From Lachnospiraceae bacterium (GTDB lineage: Bacteria; Bacillota; Clostridia; Lachnospirales; Lachnospiraceae): a stretch of 64,000 nucleotides of DNA. Below, piece by piece: positions 1-8,203 of the stretch. Within the stretch, counting starts at the first letter, position 1. Each line of letters starts with the position of its first letter. The stretch spans positions 1 through 64,000 of the forward strand of contig JAFWWB010000060.1 in NCBI GenBank assembly GCA_017518185.1, in the 5' to 3' direction. Under the pieces are notes generated by a model. That model did not search any database, was not told the DNA's origin, and saw only the letters and a list, made by a program, of their open reading frames with translations. Made by a program: the position numbers and the translations under genes.

Positions 1-922
1 CCACAGCCTCTGCTGAGCCGTGAGTCTTTACCACCAGGCCGTTAAGTCCCAGAAGGGGCGCTCCGCCGTACTGCTTGACATCAAAGGTGGTAAGCTGTTC
101 CTTGAGTGCCGGTTTCACCATAAGGGCGCCCAGCTTACTCCTGAAGGAGCTCATCATGGCTTTCTTGATAGCCTTTAAGATCCAGCTTGCCTCACCCTCG
201 TAAAGCTTAAGTATCACGTTGCCTACAAAAGCTTCCGTTACTATAACATCAGCTCCGCCGAAGGGTATCTCCCTTGCCTCGATGCTTCCTATGAAATTGA
301 TATCGTCGCATTCCTTGAGAAGGGGCATGGTAGCCTTTACAAGGGCGTTGCCCTTCTCCTCCTCAGCGCCTATATTGACTATAGCCACCCTGGGATTATC
401 GATCTTAAGGGCGCTGGCTGCATATATGCTGCCCATCCTTGCAAACTGCACCAGCATCTCCGGCTTTGCATCCACATTGGCTCCACAGTCTATGAGCAGG
501 GCCGGTCCCTTATCCGTGGGGATCACGGGTGCAAGAGGCGCGCGCTCCACGCCCTTTATACGTCCGACTATGAGCTGTCCGCCCACAAGTATGGCACCTG
601 AAGAACCGGCAGATACAAATGCATCGCAGGAGCCGTCCTTCACCAGATGAAGGGCCTTTACTATGGAAGAATCCTTTTTCCTCCTGACGGCCATCACCGG
701 AGGTTCGGCTGTCTCTATGACCTCGGTGGCGTTGACCACCTCTATGCGCTTATCATCATATTCATAATGTGAAAGCTCCTCACGGATCACTTCTTCCTTT
801 CCCACAAGGTATACAAAGATGTCATCCGCATCCCGGAGAGCGTCCACTACACCCTTTACTATCTCGCCGGGAGCATTGTCCCCGCCCATGGCATCTACTG
901 CCACACGAACTGCACTGTTCAT
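1..922 (-). CDS. plsX: Phosphate acyltransferase PlsX (C-terminus cut by window edge)
   Basis: PlsX makes acyl-phosphate from acyl-ACP, the first step of the PlsX/PlsY route to phosphatidic acid, at the inner face of the membrane. The frame opens at an ATG at 922 preceded by GGAGGATGTT and reads MNSAVRVAVDAMGGDNAPGE, the signature PlsX N-terminus. Further on it reads FVSAGSSGAILVGG and LLIDCGANVDAKPEMLVQFA, also typical of the family. The frame stays open to base 1, so the last part of the protein lies outside the window. It follows rpmF, the usual Firmicutes neighbour, but a terminator-like hairpin and a separate promoter lie between them. Confidence 0.97.
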   Translation of the reverse strand, partial: MNSAVRVAVDAMGGDNAPGEIVKGVVDALRDADDIFVYLVGKEEVIREELSHYEYDDKRIEVVNATEVIETAEPPVMAVRRKKDSSIVKALHLVKDGSCDAFVSAGSSGAILVGGQLIVGRIKGVERAPLAPVIPTDKGPALLIDCGANVDAKPEMLVQFARMGSIYAASALKIDNPRVAIVNIGAEEEKGNALVKATMPLLKECDDINFIGSIEAREIPFGGADVIVTEAFVGNVILKLYEGEASWILKAIKKAMMSSFRSKLGALMVKPALKEQLTTFDVKQYGGAPLLGLNGLVVKTHGSAEAV

Positions 923-954
923 AACATCCTCCTGCACGCAAAAATACAGGCTAT

Positions 955-983
955 ATTCTATCAAAAACAATGGGGATTTGCAA
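955..983 (-). promoter_or_regulatory. Sigma-70 type promoter of plsX
   Basis: On the minus strand TTGCAA (978-983) is followed after 17 bases by TAGAAT (955-960), with a TG one base upstream of the -10 box (extended -10). It lies about 35 bases upstream of the plsX start and downstream of the rpmF hairpin, so plsX can be transcribed independently of rpmF. Confidence 0.7.
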
Positions 984-1015
984 CAAAAAAAGAGCATGTA
1001 TTTGTAAAAGACACA

Positions 1016-1044
1016 CAAAAAACAGGCACCCACAGGATGCCCGT
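1016..1044 (-). terminator. Intrinsic terminator after rpmF
   Basis: Arms at 1022-1031 and 1035-1044 pair over 10 positions around a 3-base loop. On the minus strand the stem is followed by a run of T (A at 1016-1021 on the plus strand). It lies about 30 bases past the rpmF stop and before the plsX promoter, so it would limit rpmF read-through into plsX. Confidence 0.75.
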
Positions 1045-1072
1045 TAATTGATCTTCCTTAGTGTTCTCCGTG

Positions 1073-1252
1073 TCAGTCGACCTCGAGGATCTCCTTCTTA
1101 TTGTATGAACCGCAGTTCATGCACACACGGTGAGGAACCATAAGCTCTCCGCACTTGCTGCACTTAACAAGCGTAGGAGCAGTCATCTTCCAGTTGGCTC
1201 TTCTTTTATCTCTTCTTCCCTTGGAAGACTTGTTCTTAGGACAAATTGACAT
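1073..1252 (-). CDS. rpmF: 50S ribosomal protein L32
   Basis: This is a 59-residue large-subunit ribosomal protein. The start is MSICPKNKSSKGRRDKRRAN, followed by a zinc-ribbon pattern CSKCGELMVPHRVCMNCG with two CxxC pairs. A longer reading from 1276 is possible, but the ATG at 1252 has a good site (GAGGTGG, about 5 bases away) and gives the normal L32 length. It sits directly upstream of plsX, as in most Firmicutes. Confidence 0.97.
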   Translation of the reverse strand: MSICPKNKSSKGRRDKRRANWKMTAPTLVKCSKCGELMVPHRVCMNCGSYNKKEILEVD

Positions 1253-1286
1253 CTCTACCACCTCACTTTCTGTCACGCACTTGGAT

Positions 1287-1315
1287 ATTCTCTCATATGA
1301 AAGTTATTTTGTCAA
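1287..1315 (-). promoter_or_regulatory. Promoter of rpmF
   Basis: A consensus TTGACA (1310-1315) is separated by 17 bases from GAGAAT (1287-1292), with a TG extending the -10 box. It lies 35 bases upstream of the L32 start and downstream of the M3 peptidase stop, so the rpmF/plsX unit is probably transcribed separately from the surface-protein operon. Confidence 0.7.
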
Positions 1316-1374
1316 GTACATTTTTTATAAACTTATGTAATCCTTTTTTACCTGTCAGGATAGGGCTGTCCCTT

Positions 1375-4248
1375 TTATTCTCCTTCCTCTTCCTTCTTCA
1401 TCCTCTCCAGGTTCTTCAGGAAGGGATTTTCCTCTGTATGAGGTCCTACAGCTCCCGATGAGAAGTTCACCGGAGCAAACATGGACGCATTGGAAGGTCC
1501 GCTCTGTACAGGAGTTACCGTATTCTGAACACCGAAGTTCAGCGGAGCAGGTTCCGGTGCATAAGTCTGCTTCGGTGCCGGTCCCTGTACACTGCTCTCA
1601 GCTGCCGGAGAAGGTCCTGCGTATGCTTGTGGAATATCAGTCATCTCCGCCGGAGCCTGCTCCTGCTGCACGGATGAAGCTTCAGCCTGGAGAATATCTG
1701 CCGCAGCACCGGCCATCTCAGCATTTCCGTTATCAGCGCCCTTAACAGGCATATCTATCTCTATAGGCTGGCACATGTCGCTGACGCTGGTTATCACCGG
1801 TGCTCCGGGTTCCGGAGGCAGTGAAAGAGCCGCGTTTCCGGGGAAACGCTGGAAATAGGGATTATCGCTCTGTCCTCCGGGGCTCACGGGCTCCGGATGG
1901 GCAAAGGGATTGGCCTGCATGTACGGACTTGCCTGCATAAAGGGAACCTGCTGTGTATATCCGCTTCCCACCGGCACTCCCAGGTTCGGATTCACTCCGG
2001 GGTTCATTACAGGCGGTGCCGGACGGTTCATTCCCGGATTTACAAAGCTGTTCATACCGGGATTTACGCCGGGATTTATGCCGGGATTCGGCATATTCAC
2101 GGGAGTGGGCATTCTCATGCCTCCCGCAGGGGGAAGAGCTCCCTTCTTAGCCTTACCGCTCCTTTCGGGAACGCCTTTAGCCAGCAGTACTATAAGTACT
2201 GCGAAACCTGCAATTATCCCGAGCGCTACAATTATCAAAAGTATCATTACCATAGAAACTCCTCTCGCTGGTATGGCTGCCACAGCAGTATCCTCCTCAT
2301 CTTCTTCGTCCTCATCCTCAGTGTCTTCGTCCTCTTCCCCGTCAACACTCTCCGTGGTATCGGTATCGTCTTCGTCGTCATCATCTTCACCGGGGACCAC
2401 GGTCGTGCCCCCGTCATCTTCGCTCTGCAGCCTGTGATCGTCCATTCCCAGATAATACCTGATATCCTGTGCGTAAACGTCGAACCTGGGATTGGCTATG
2501 GGATTGTTGAGTCCCGCATTAACAAGGGTATCCTGGAAGCTGTCCTGATACTCCGCATCCACCAGGCCAAGATAGGTCTCTATACCCTCATCCCTGTCAT
2601 CCAGTATCTTATCAAAAAGCTCAAATACCGCAGCAACAGACACGGAGTAGCTTATGTAATACACGGGGGCTTGGAATGTATGGGGGATGAGGACCCATTC
2701 CGGGCACTGCCCCGAGGGCAGATATCCCATCGTGGAAAGGAACATCCCGTCACTTGACAGCATGGCATACTTACCGCTGTAATCCTTACAGACCTCATAG
2801 TAAAGCTCGTTCAGCCTCTCAAGGGTAAGACCGTCAGCCTCGGCATAAAGCCTGTACTGGAATTCATCCTCCTTTGCCCCGCCGACAGCTGCCGCCGCAA
2901 CGAACTGGAAAAAATCGAAGAGGTTCATTGCATGACCGTATTCATCCCCGTAAATATCATCCGCATAATCCATAAAAAGGATCTCCATCCCCTGCGAATG
3001 GATCTCGGCTATATCTATATCGCTGCTATCAAACCTCCATGTATCCTCGGTCTGGTAATACATCTGGTTATAGTGTCCGAATTCATGTATCAGCGTACGC
3101 ATGTCCAGGAAGGTGCCGTCAGCGTCATTGTATATAAAAGGTGCCTTTTTATCGCAAAGGGATATGGTATACCCGCCGGGAGCTTTCTTATCATTTACAG
3201 ACAGATCACTGAGACTATGTGCCTCCATATAATCCAGGCTCAGCAGAAGATCCGATGATATCTCCGGAAGGAACTTCCTGAGATTGGATCTGCAGGTCTG
3301 TTCGTCCATCTTCTGCTCGATCAGTTCGGAAACATCCACGTTGCCTTTTATATATAACTCCGAGAGCAGCTCATCGTAAAGCGGAAGAAGATCATCCTTT
3401 ATGCTCTGCCTGTATGCGGCAAGGTCATCATAACTGTAATCCCGCGAAAACACGTTTTCATAGGCATAATCCGCGTAATTATCGTAACCGTAGGTATCCG
3501 CGATCTTATCCCTTACCTCCACCAGCTCCAGGAAAAGCGCTCCCATCTCCTCGTTCTTCTGATTTAATATATCCGCATATCCCTGAAGGAATTCGGTATA
3601 TCCCACATTACCCTTATCATATTCCTCATCCAGTTCATCAAAGGTATACTGCGTATTTCCTACAGTCGTCTTATATTCCTTATTGTATAAGATGTCATAC
3701 TGCAGAGTCAGCTCGGTCTCCTGTTTAAAGAGCTCCTTCTGCTCGTCCGTCATCTCAACATAATCCAGTATAGCCTGCCACTCATCCTCATCGTCGATAC
3801 GGTCATGGAGCACATCCGAGCAGGTCGAAAGAGCGATAGTCTTATAGCTCGTCATGATCTTATCATAGATACTCTTCCGGATCTCGTCATTATACTTGAC
3901 CTCATCATCCCAGTACTGGTCATCCGCCACCAGATCTCCCTTGATATAGGATATACAGTACATGGTATCCAGATGGGTATAGAATTCTTCCATGTCGACG
4001 ATGACCTGCAGTACTGCCTGATCATTGGCGCTGTCCTGTGCAAGATCCTCCAGACCGTCTATGATAGCATCGAAATCAGCCTCTTTAAGGTGCTCATACT
4101 GATAATCTTCAAAATCATCACTGCTGTGCTGCACCCTGTCGGTGAGCCTTCCGTCATGCTCACCTTCTGCATAGACGCTGTTCGTGGAAAGCATAATAAC
4201 GCTCATCCCGATCATCAGCGCGGATCCCAGCTTTTTCTTAAGTTTCAT
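1375..4248 (-). CDS. Secreted M3-type zinc metallopeptidase with C-terminal membrane anchor and Pro/Asn-rich tail
   Basis: This 957-residue protein starts with a signal peptide (MKLKKKLGSALMIGMSVIML...VYAEGE). The catalytic region carries HEFGH at about residues 388-392 and EIHSQGMEILF at about 415-425. That is the zinc-binding arrangement of M3 oligoendopeptidases (two His plus a downstream Glu), so the enzyme should be active. An Asp/Glu-rich linker (about 620-655) leads to one hydrophobic segment (VSMVMILLIIVALGIIAGFA, about 662-690) followed by basic residues. After this comes a tail of roughly 260 residues rich in Pro, Asn, Met and Gly, with several NPGxN units. The predicted topology is an external peptidase domain and a cytoplasmic tail. 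It starts 3 bases after the C1 peptidase stop, and its ribosome site GGAGGATAT lies inside that gene's end. The family is clear; the substrate is unknown. Confidence 0.88.
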   Translation of the reverse strand: MKLKKKLGSALMIGMSVIMLSTNSVYAEGEHDGRLTDRVQHSSDDFEDYQYEHLKEADFDAIIDGLEDLAQDSANDQAVLQVIVDMEEFYTHLDTMYCISYIKGDLVADDQYWDDEVKYNDEIRKSIYDKIMTSYKTIALSTCSDVLHDRIDDEDEWQAILDYVEMTDEQKELFKQETELTLQYDILYNKEYKTTVGNTQYTFDELDEEYDKGNVGYTEFLQGYADILNQKNEEMGALFLELVEVRDKIADTYGYDNYADYAYENVFSRDYSYDDLAAYRQSIKDDLLPLYDELLSELYIKGNVDVSELIEQKMDEQTCRSNLRKFLPEISSDLLLSLDYMEAHSLSDLSVNDKKAPGGYTISLCDKKAPFIYNDADGTFLDMRTLIHEFGHYNQMYYQTEDTWRFDSSDIDIAEIHSQGMEILFMDYADDIYGDEYGHAMNLFDFFQFVAAAAVGGAKEDEFQYRLYAEADGLTLERLNELYYEVCKDYSGKYAMLSSDGMFLSTMGYLPSGQCPEWVLIPHTFQAPVYYISYSVSVAAVFELFDKILDDRDEGIETYLGLVDAEYQDSFQDTLVNAGLNNPIANPRFDVYAQDIRYYLGMDDHRLQSEDDGGTTVVPGEDDDDEDDTDTTESVDGEEDEDTEDEDEEDEEDTAVAAIPARGVSMVMILLIIVALGIIAGFAVLIVLLAKGVPERSGKAKKGALPPAGGMRMPTPVNMPNPGINPGVNPGMNSFVNPGMNRPAPPVMNPGVNPNLGVPVGSGYTQQVPFMQASPYMQANPFAHPEPVSPGGQSDNPYFQRFPGNAALSLPPEPGAPVITSVSDMCQPIEIDMPVKGADNGNAEMAGAAADILQAEASSVQQEQAPAEMTDIPQAYAGPSPAAESSVQGPAPKQTYAPEPAPLNFGVQNTVTPVQSGPSNASMFAPVNFSSGAVGPHTEENPFLKNLERMKKEEEGE

Positions 4249-4251
4249 TTT

Positions 4252-7200
4252 TTAATATCCTCCGGTGAAAAACAAGCTGCGTTTTTTTATCTTAAACTTC
4301 ACGGTCTTCTGCCCGCAATAGACTCCCGTTCCCTTTATGGTAAGTGTCGCGGTGCCGCATCTGTCATTGCCTGAATATCCCGTTATCTCATAGGATGTAT
4401 ATCCGTCCAGGTATACGTAGCTATTTCCGTCTTTTATCATGACATTGAGCTCATCCGCGCCGGGGCATACTGCCCGGCCCGAGAACAGGTATGGCGTCCC
4501 GCCGTTTACCGTAACCTTAGCCTTGGCAATATCCGCAAGGCCCACCCTGTACTGTCCGGTAATGCTGCCCTGATAAGAAGCCCCGGCGGCATATACGGAT
4601 ATATTTATAGGCACGGCACCCGTCTCTTTTATGAAATTGGCGCTGATGATATCGGAATCGTTAACCTTATCACCGCTCTTCCTCAGTGTGCCGTTTGAGA
4701 GCCAGCAGTCCTCAGCATAAGTGTATCCGTAGTTCTTTGCATAGTCTTTTCCTGCACTGAGTTTGCTTCCGTAGTCATCCTTAAGGACAGGTTTTGAATA
4801 AAAGGCTCCTGCCTTATCCTTCCATACAACATCGGAGGCAGTGATGACACAGTTGCTCCCCATATCTGCCTTCGATACAGTAAAGCCGAAGCTGAGCTTT
4901 CCTTTGAAATTGCCTTTCCCCTTGACCTTAACGGTCCTTAAGCTCCCGACGTTCTTACTGCCGCTGTAGCTTAAGCTGTAATCAGTGCCCTCTGTGAGAG
5001 GGATGCCGTTAAAGGACAGGCTCACCCCTGCCCTGGCCCCCTTCTTTTCATACGGAGCCGTCTTATCCGCATGGCTTCCCTTAAGGACAGAGATATCCAG
5101 GGGTTCTATCTTAAAGCTGCCCTTCTTAGTGCCTCTGTATATGCCTTTTCCTTTTATCACGAAGGAGGCTTTCCCGGCGTTGACATTATCGGTATAGCTT
5201 ACCGTAAAGTCCACGCCCTCCTTAAGCATGATATCTCCGTCATAGAGCCGGAGGGTCTGTGTCCGGGGCTCTCCGTTATAGATACGTATGAGTATGCTCG
5301 AATTATCGGTTTTTATCTTTTTTATCTCACGGGCCTTTATCGTATACCCGAGCTTTATGAAGCCCCGGTATTTCCCGATGCCCTTTACGGTCACATATGC
5401 AGTACCGGGTGTATTGTTCCCGGCGTATAAAAGCTCATAATCTCTTCCTTCCTTTAACACCGTATCATTCGGCATTGTAACGGTAAGGCCCTTCTGTACA
5501 AATACGTTCTCTTCTCCGGGCGCACAGTCAAAGCTCTTTATAAGTCCCGTTACCGAGGCATTTTCGATACCTATGCTCTCACCGGCTGTATCTACCCTTA
5601 TCGTGCCCTGAAGACAGCCCTCAAAGTTGCCGCAGCCGATGACATAATAAACGTGATCACCGGATACGCTTAAGTCCTCACCGTCTCCCGGCAGCACATT
5701 ATACTCCTTATCCTTTTCCAGGGCTCTTCCGAGCTCGACAGACCAGACATAGGGATCCGGCTCCGCAGGGCTTCCCCCGGTTACCGCAGAAAGGCTGAGG
5801 ATATTTGCGCTGTTTTCCGACAGGCCCGCAGGCAGTATCGGGAAATAACAGGTGGCGCTGCCGGAAAAGTTTCCCTTTCCTTTTATCACCGCCGAAGGCC
5901 TGATGCTCACCGGGCAGGATTCTGGATCCGGGCAGGCATTGATGTTGTTCTTAAAACTTATGCTGTAGTCGGTACCGGCCCTGAGAAGCTTTGTTCCCAT
6001 GTAGACCCTGAGCTCCGGCTCTATTGCTTCTCCCGTATATCTGAGCACCCCTGTATCTCCCGCCCAGAGCTTTCCTTCGGTCTCCTCCGGATATTCCCAG
6101 CCGGCGCGGTCTTCAGGAATAACATCTCCCCAGTCGGGGGTATAGCCTTCGGGTATGCCCGTGAAGGCGATTATACCGAAATTACCTCCGTAGGTAGGAT
6201 CGGTGCCGAAATCCTTCCATGTGCCGCTGCTGTCCTGCTGTCTCCAGCTCTGGTTAGCCGACGCGGATACATGGGTGGTAAGCGCATTGGGCCAGGTGCC
6301 GGTCACCAGATCTCTTTCATAGCAGGGCGTATACTTATCGTCCGATTCCACGACCACAGCAAAAGAACTGCCCCTGGCAATGGGAACAGGCTTGTTCAGC
6401 TCGATGGTATAATAGCCGGGGGCCGTAAGAACTTTGGCTGTAGTAGCCGTATTATACAGATTCCCCGAAGCCGGTCCCCTCGAAGGATCCACATCCGTAT
6501 ATACCTTCACCGTAACACGAACATCCCTGTCCGTGGTATCTATCCTGCAGTAGTTTACTGCCACCGATTGGAGAAACTCATATTTGCTTCCTTCAAGTCC
6601 TGCCGCAGTGTAGATATTTGCTGATGCCCTGGTATTCTTTACCCTGGTGAAATTATGTATCTGGGAATCATAATAATATTCATGTTCAAAGTTCTTTTCC
6701 TTTTTCTCCATCTCGAAGACCCAGGCCGTGTCGGTAAGGCAGCCGTCCTCATAGGAGATCCAGAAGTAGGAATTGTAATCCATCTTTGAGACAGTGCTCC
6801 AGGAATTGCGCACAAGCCAGCCGCCGCCGTTTTCGGGTACATACTTATCACCCAGACCGCTGGCAAAAAACTCCGCAGGGAGCTCATCATCCCAGCCCAC
6901 TATCATGACAGCGTGATTGGTCTTGCCGCTCCTTACCTCCGGAGGCATATAATAGCTGTTATTATCGCTGTTATAGGCACTCCTGCTGGCATAAATGGAT
7001 ACGCCAACAGCCCCATTCTCCACTATAGTAGCCTTGGTCCTCTCCCTGTCGGAGAGGCTGAGCATATAGGCGTTCTCCAGGCATGAGCTGTTCATGCTGT
7101 TTTCGGTTTCAGGCGCCAGGGAGCCGCCTTTGTTTACGGAAGCAGTATCCCTGTAAGGTACAACCTCCTCGTCAACATAGCCTATGCGGTGCATCAGGGC

Positions 7201-8136
7201 CTGGGCAGAGAAAATAAGGTTGCCTCCGAAATTGGCCTTGCTGTTGGAGCCCGTGCCTATGTATTCCATGCTGTCACCGCTGCCTCCGGCCACGCCGTCT
7301 GAGCGCATGGAATAGCACCAGTAGACCATATGGAGCTCGCTGTAGTCCACGTTTTTGTCACTCAGGCCGTGATTGATGTTATAGAATTCGCCAAGACCTA
7401 TGGTTGAATGGGCCCAGCAGGTGCCGAAAGGATTCTGGTCCCTGGTATCCGGGTACTTATCAGTTAAATATGAGAGTATCTCATTATCGGATACGTCAAC
7501 ATGCGGCATGGGAAAAGCATCCCCCTCCGCAGACTCCGCTGCTTCGGAATCTGCCATGACTGCGCTTATGCCCAAGAGCATATCAGGATCCGAAAGGTCA
7601 TCCTCTATCCGTCTGGGATGGGCCACCGGCGCATCTGCCAGCTCCACGTATCCGTAGTTTTCTTCCTCCGCATCCAGCATTGCGCGGAGTTTCTCTATGG
7701 AAGGGTCAGGATCAGAAGGATCAGATTCCTCGACTTCGCTCGGAATGACATTGGTGCTCACTTCATCTGCGGAAACTACCTGATCATCCCGAATGTCGTC
7801 AGCATCAGTCGCCTCTTCATTGTCATCCCGAGGGTCGTCTGCAGAAGTAGTTTCTTCCTTGTCATCCCGAGCGTAGTCTGCAGAAGCAGTTTCTTCCTTG
7901 TCATCCCGAGCGTAGTCTGCAGAAGCAGTTTCTTCCTTGTCATCCCGAGCGGAGCAGTCGTCAGACTGCGCAGTCGATAAGAGAGGCAGATGATCTTCGA
8001 TCATCGTAGCCGAACTTATGCTGTGGCTGGGATCTTTCTCCCCCTCCGCATAAACCCTCACCGGCGTAATACTGCCCGCCAGCAGCGTCATTATCAGTAT
8101 GAAGCTTATCCCTTTTCTGAATCTTCCCAAAAACAT
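4252..8136 (-). CDS. Secreted papain-like C1 cysteine peptidase with Ig-like repeats
   Basis: The 1,294-residue protein begins with a signal peptide (MFLGRFRKGISFILIMTLLA). Next is an acidic low-complexity region (about 30-180) with 13-residue repeats of the form ARDDKEETASADY. The C1 peptidase domain has the full catalytic set: Q234 and C240 in DQNPFGTCWAHS, H408 in TNHAVMIVGWDDE, and N444 in VRNSWS. A beta-rich region and about five tandem Ig-like modules with the signature VKGKGxYxG/xxFxI follow to the C-terminus. The same module type occurs in the two giant proteins at 13-26 kb. There is no LPXTG motif or membrane anchor, so it is either released or held by its repeats. It is the middle gene of the peptidase-fold operon, 67 bases after the pseudo-subtilase. 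Its ribosome site lies in the 3' arm of a strong hairpin. Confidence 0.9.
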   Translation of the reverse strand: MFLGRFRKGISFILIMTLLAGSITPVRVYAEGEKDPSHSISSATMIEDHLPLLSTAQSDDCSARDDKEETASADYARDDKEETASADYARDDKEETTSADDPRDDNEEATDADDIRDDQVVSADEVSTNVIPSEVEESDPSDPDPSIEKLRAMLDAEEENYGYVELADAPVAHPRRIEDDLSDPDMLLGISAVMADSEAAESAEGDAFPMPHVDVSDNEILSYLTDKYPDTRDQNPFGTCWAHSTIGLGEFYNINHGLSDKNVDYSELHMVYWCYSMRSDGVAGGSGDSMEYIGTGSNSKANFGGNLIFSAQALMHRIGYVDEEVVPYRDTASVNKGGSLAPETENSMNSSCLENAYMLSLSDRERTKATIVENGAVGVSIYASRSAYNSDNNSYYMPPEVRSGKTNHAVMIVGWDDELPAEFFASGLGDKYVPENGGGWLVRNSWSTVSKMDYNSYFWISYEDGCLTDTAWVFEMEKKEKNFEHEYYYDSQIHNFTRVKNTRASANIYTAAGLEGSKYEFLQSVAVNYCRIDTTDRDVRVTVKVYTDVDPSRGPASGNLYNTATTAKVLTAPGYYTIELNKPVPIARGSSFAVVVESDDKYTPCYERDLVTGTWPNALTTHVSASANQSWRQQDSSGTWKDFGTDPTYGGNFGIIAFTGIPEGYTPDWGDVIPEDRAGWEYPEETEGKLWAGDTGVLRYTGEAIEPELRVYMGTKLLRAGTDYSISFKNNINACPDPESCPVSIRPSAVIKGKGNFSGSATCYFPILPAGLSENSANILSLSAVTGGSPAEPDPYVWSVELGRALEKDKEYNVLPGDGEDLSVSGDHVYYVIGCGNFEGCLQGTIRVDTAGESIGIENASVTGLIKSFDCAPGEENVFVQKGLTVTMPNDTVLKEGRDYELLYAGNNTPGTAYVTVKGIGKYRGFIKLGYTIKAREIKKIKTDNSSILIRIYNGEPRTQTLRLYDGDIMLKEGVDFTVSYTDNVNAGKASFVIKGKGIYRGTKKGSFKIEPLDISVLKGSHADKTAPYEKKGARAGVSLSFNGIPLTEGTDYSLSYSGSKNVGSLRTVKVKGKGNFKGKLSFGFTVSKADMGSNCVITASDVVWKDKAGAFYSKPVLKDDYGSKLSAGKDYAKNYGYTYAEDCWLSNGTLRKSGDKVNDSDIISANFIKETGAVPINISVYAAGASYQGSITGQYRVGLADIAKAKVTVNGGTPYLFSGRAVCPGADELNVMIKDGNSYVYLDGYTSYEITGYSGNDRCGTATLTIKGTGVYCGQKTVKFKIKKRSLFFTGGY
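7726..7751 (-). repeat. Hairpin-repeat half element inside the C1 peptidase gene, minus orientation
   Basis: Read on the minus strand this is GTCATTCCGAGCGAAGTCGA followed by GGAATC. It is the same DNA word as the plus-strand copies at 7822-7977 and 12401-12714 but in the opposite orientation. It is therefore translated in a different way, as VIPSEVEES. Confidence 0.75.
7822..7985 (+). repeat. Tandem 39-bp repeats built on the GTCATCCCGAG element
   Basis: GTCATCCCGAG starts at 7822, 7861, 7900 and 7939, an exact 39-base period (13 codons). The last copy runs into GCAGTC-gtca-GACTGC, the hairpin core also seen at 12681-12696. The array lies in the acidic spacer just after the C1 peptidase signal peptide. 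It encodes the ARDDKEETASADY repeats on the minus strand. Confidence 0.85.
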
Positions 8137-8175
8137 AAAAATGACTCCGTATCCTTTTTCGCATACGGAGTCATT
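8135..8175 (-). terminator. Hairpin with T-run overlapping the C1 peptidase start; RBS inside the 3' arm
   Basis: Perfect 13-base arms at 8140-8152 and 8163-8175 enclose a 10-base loop. On the minus strand the stem is followed by TTTTTATG, where ATG is the C1 peptidase start codon at 8136. The only ribosome-site candidate for that start, GGAG 8 bases away, is in the 3' arm. The element could terminate transcripts of the pseudo-subtilase gene, block translation of the next gene, or do both. Confidence 0.7.
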
Positions 8176-8203
8176 CTATCACATCTTCAGTTTTTCGGCA
8201 ACA

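Noticed and set aside
7822..7977. CRISPR array in the 39-bp repeats
   Set aside because: The units are contiguous without variable spacers, lie in frame inside a coding region, and no cas genes are near.
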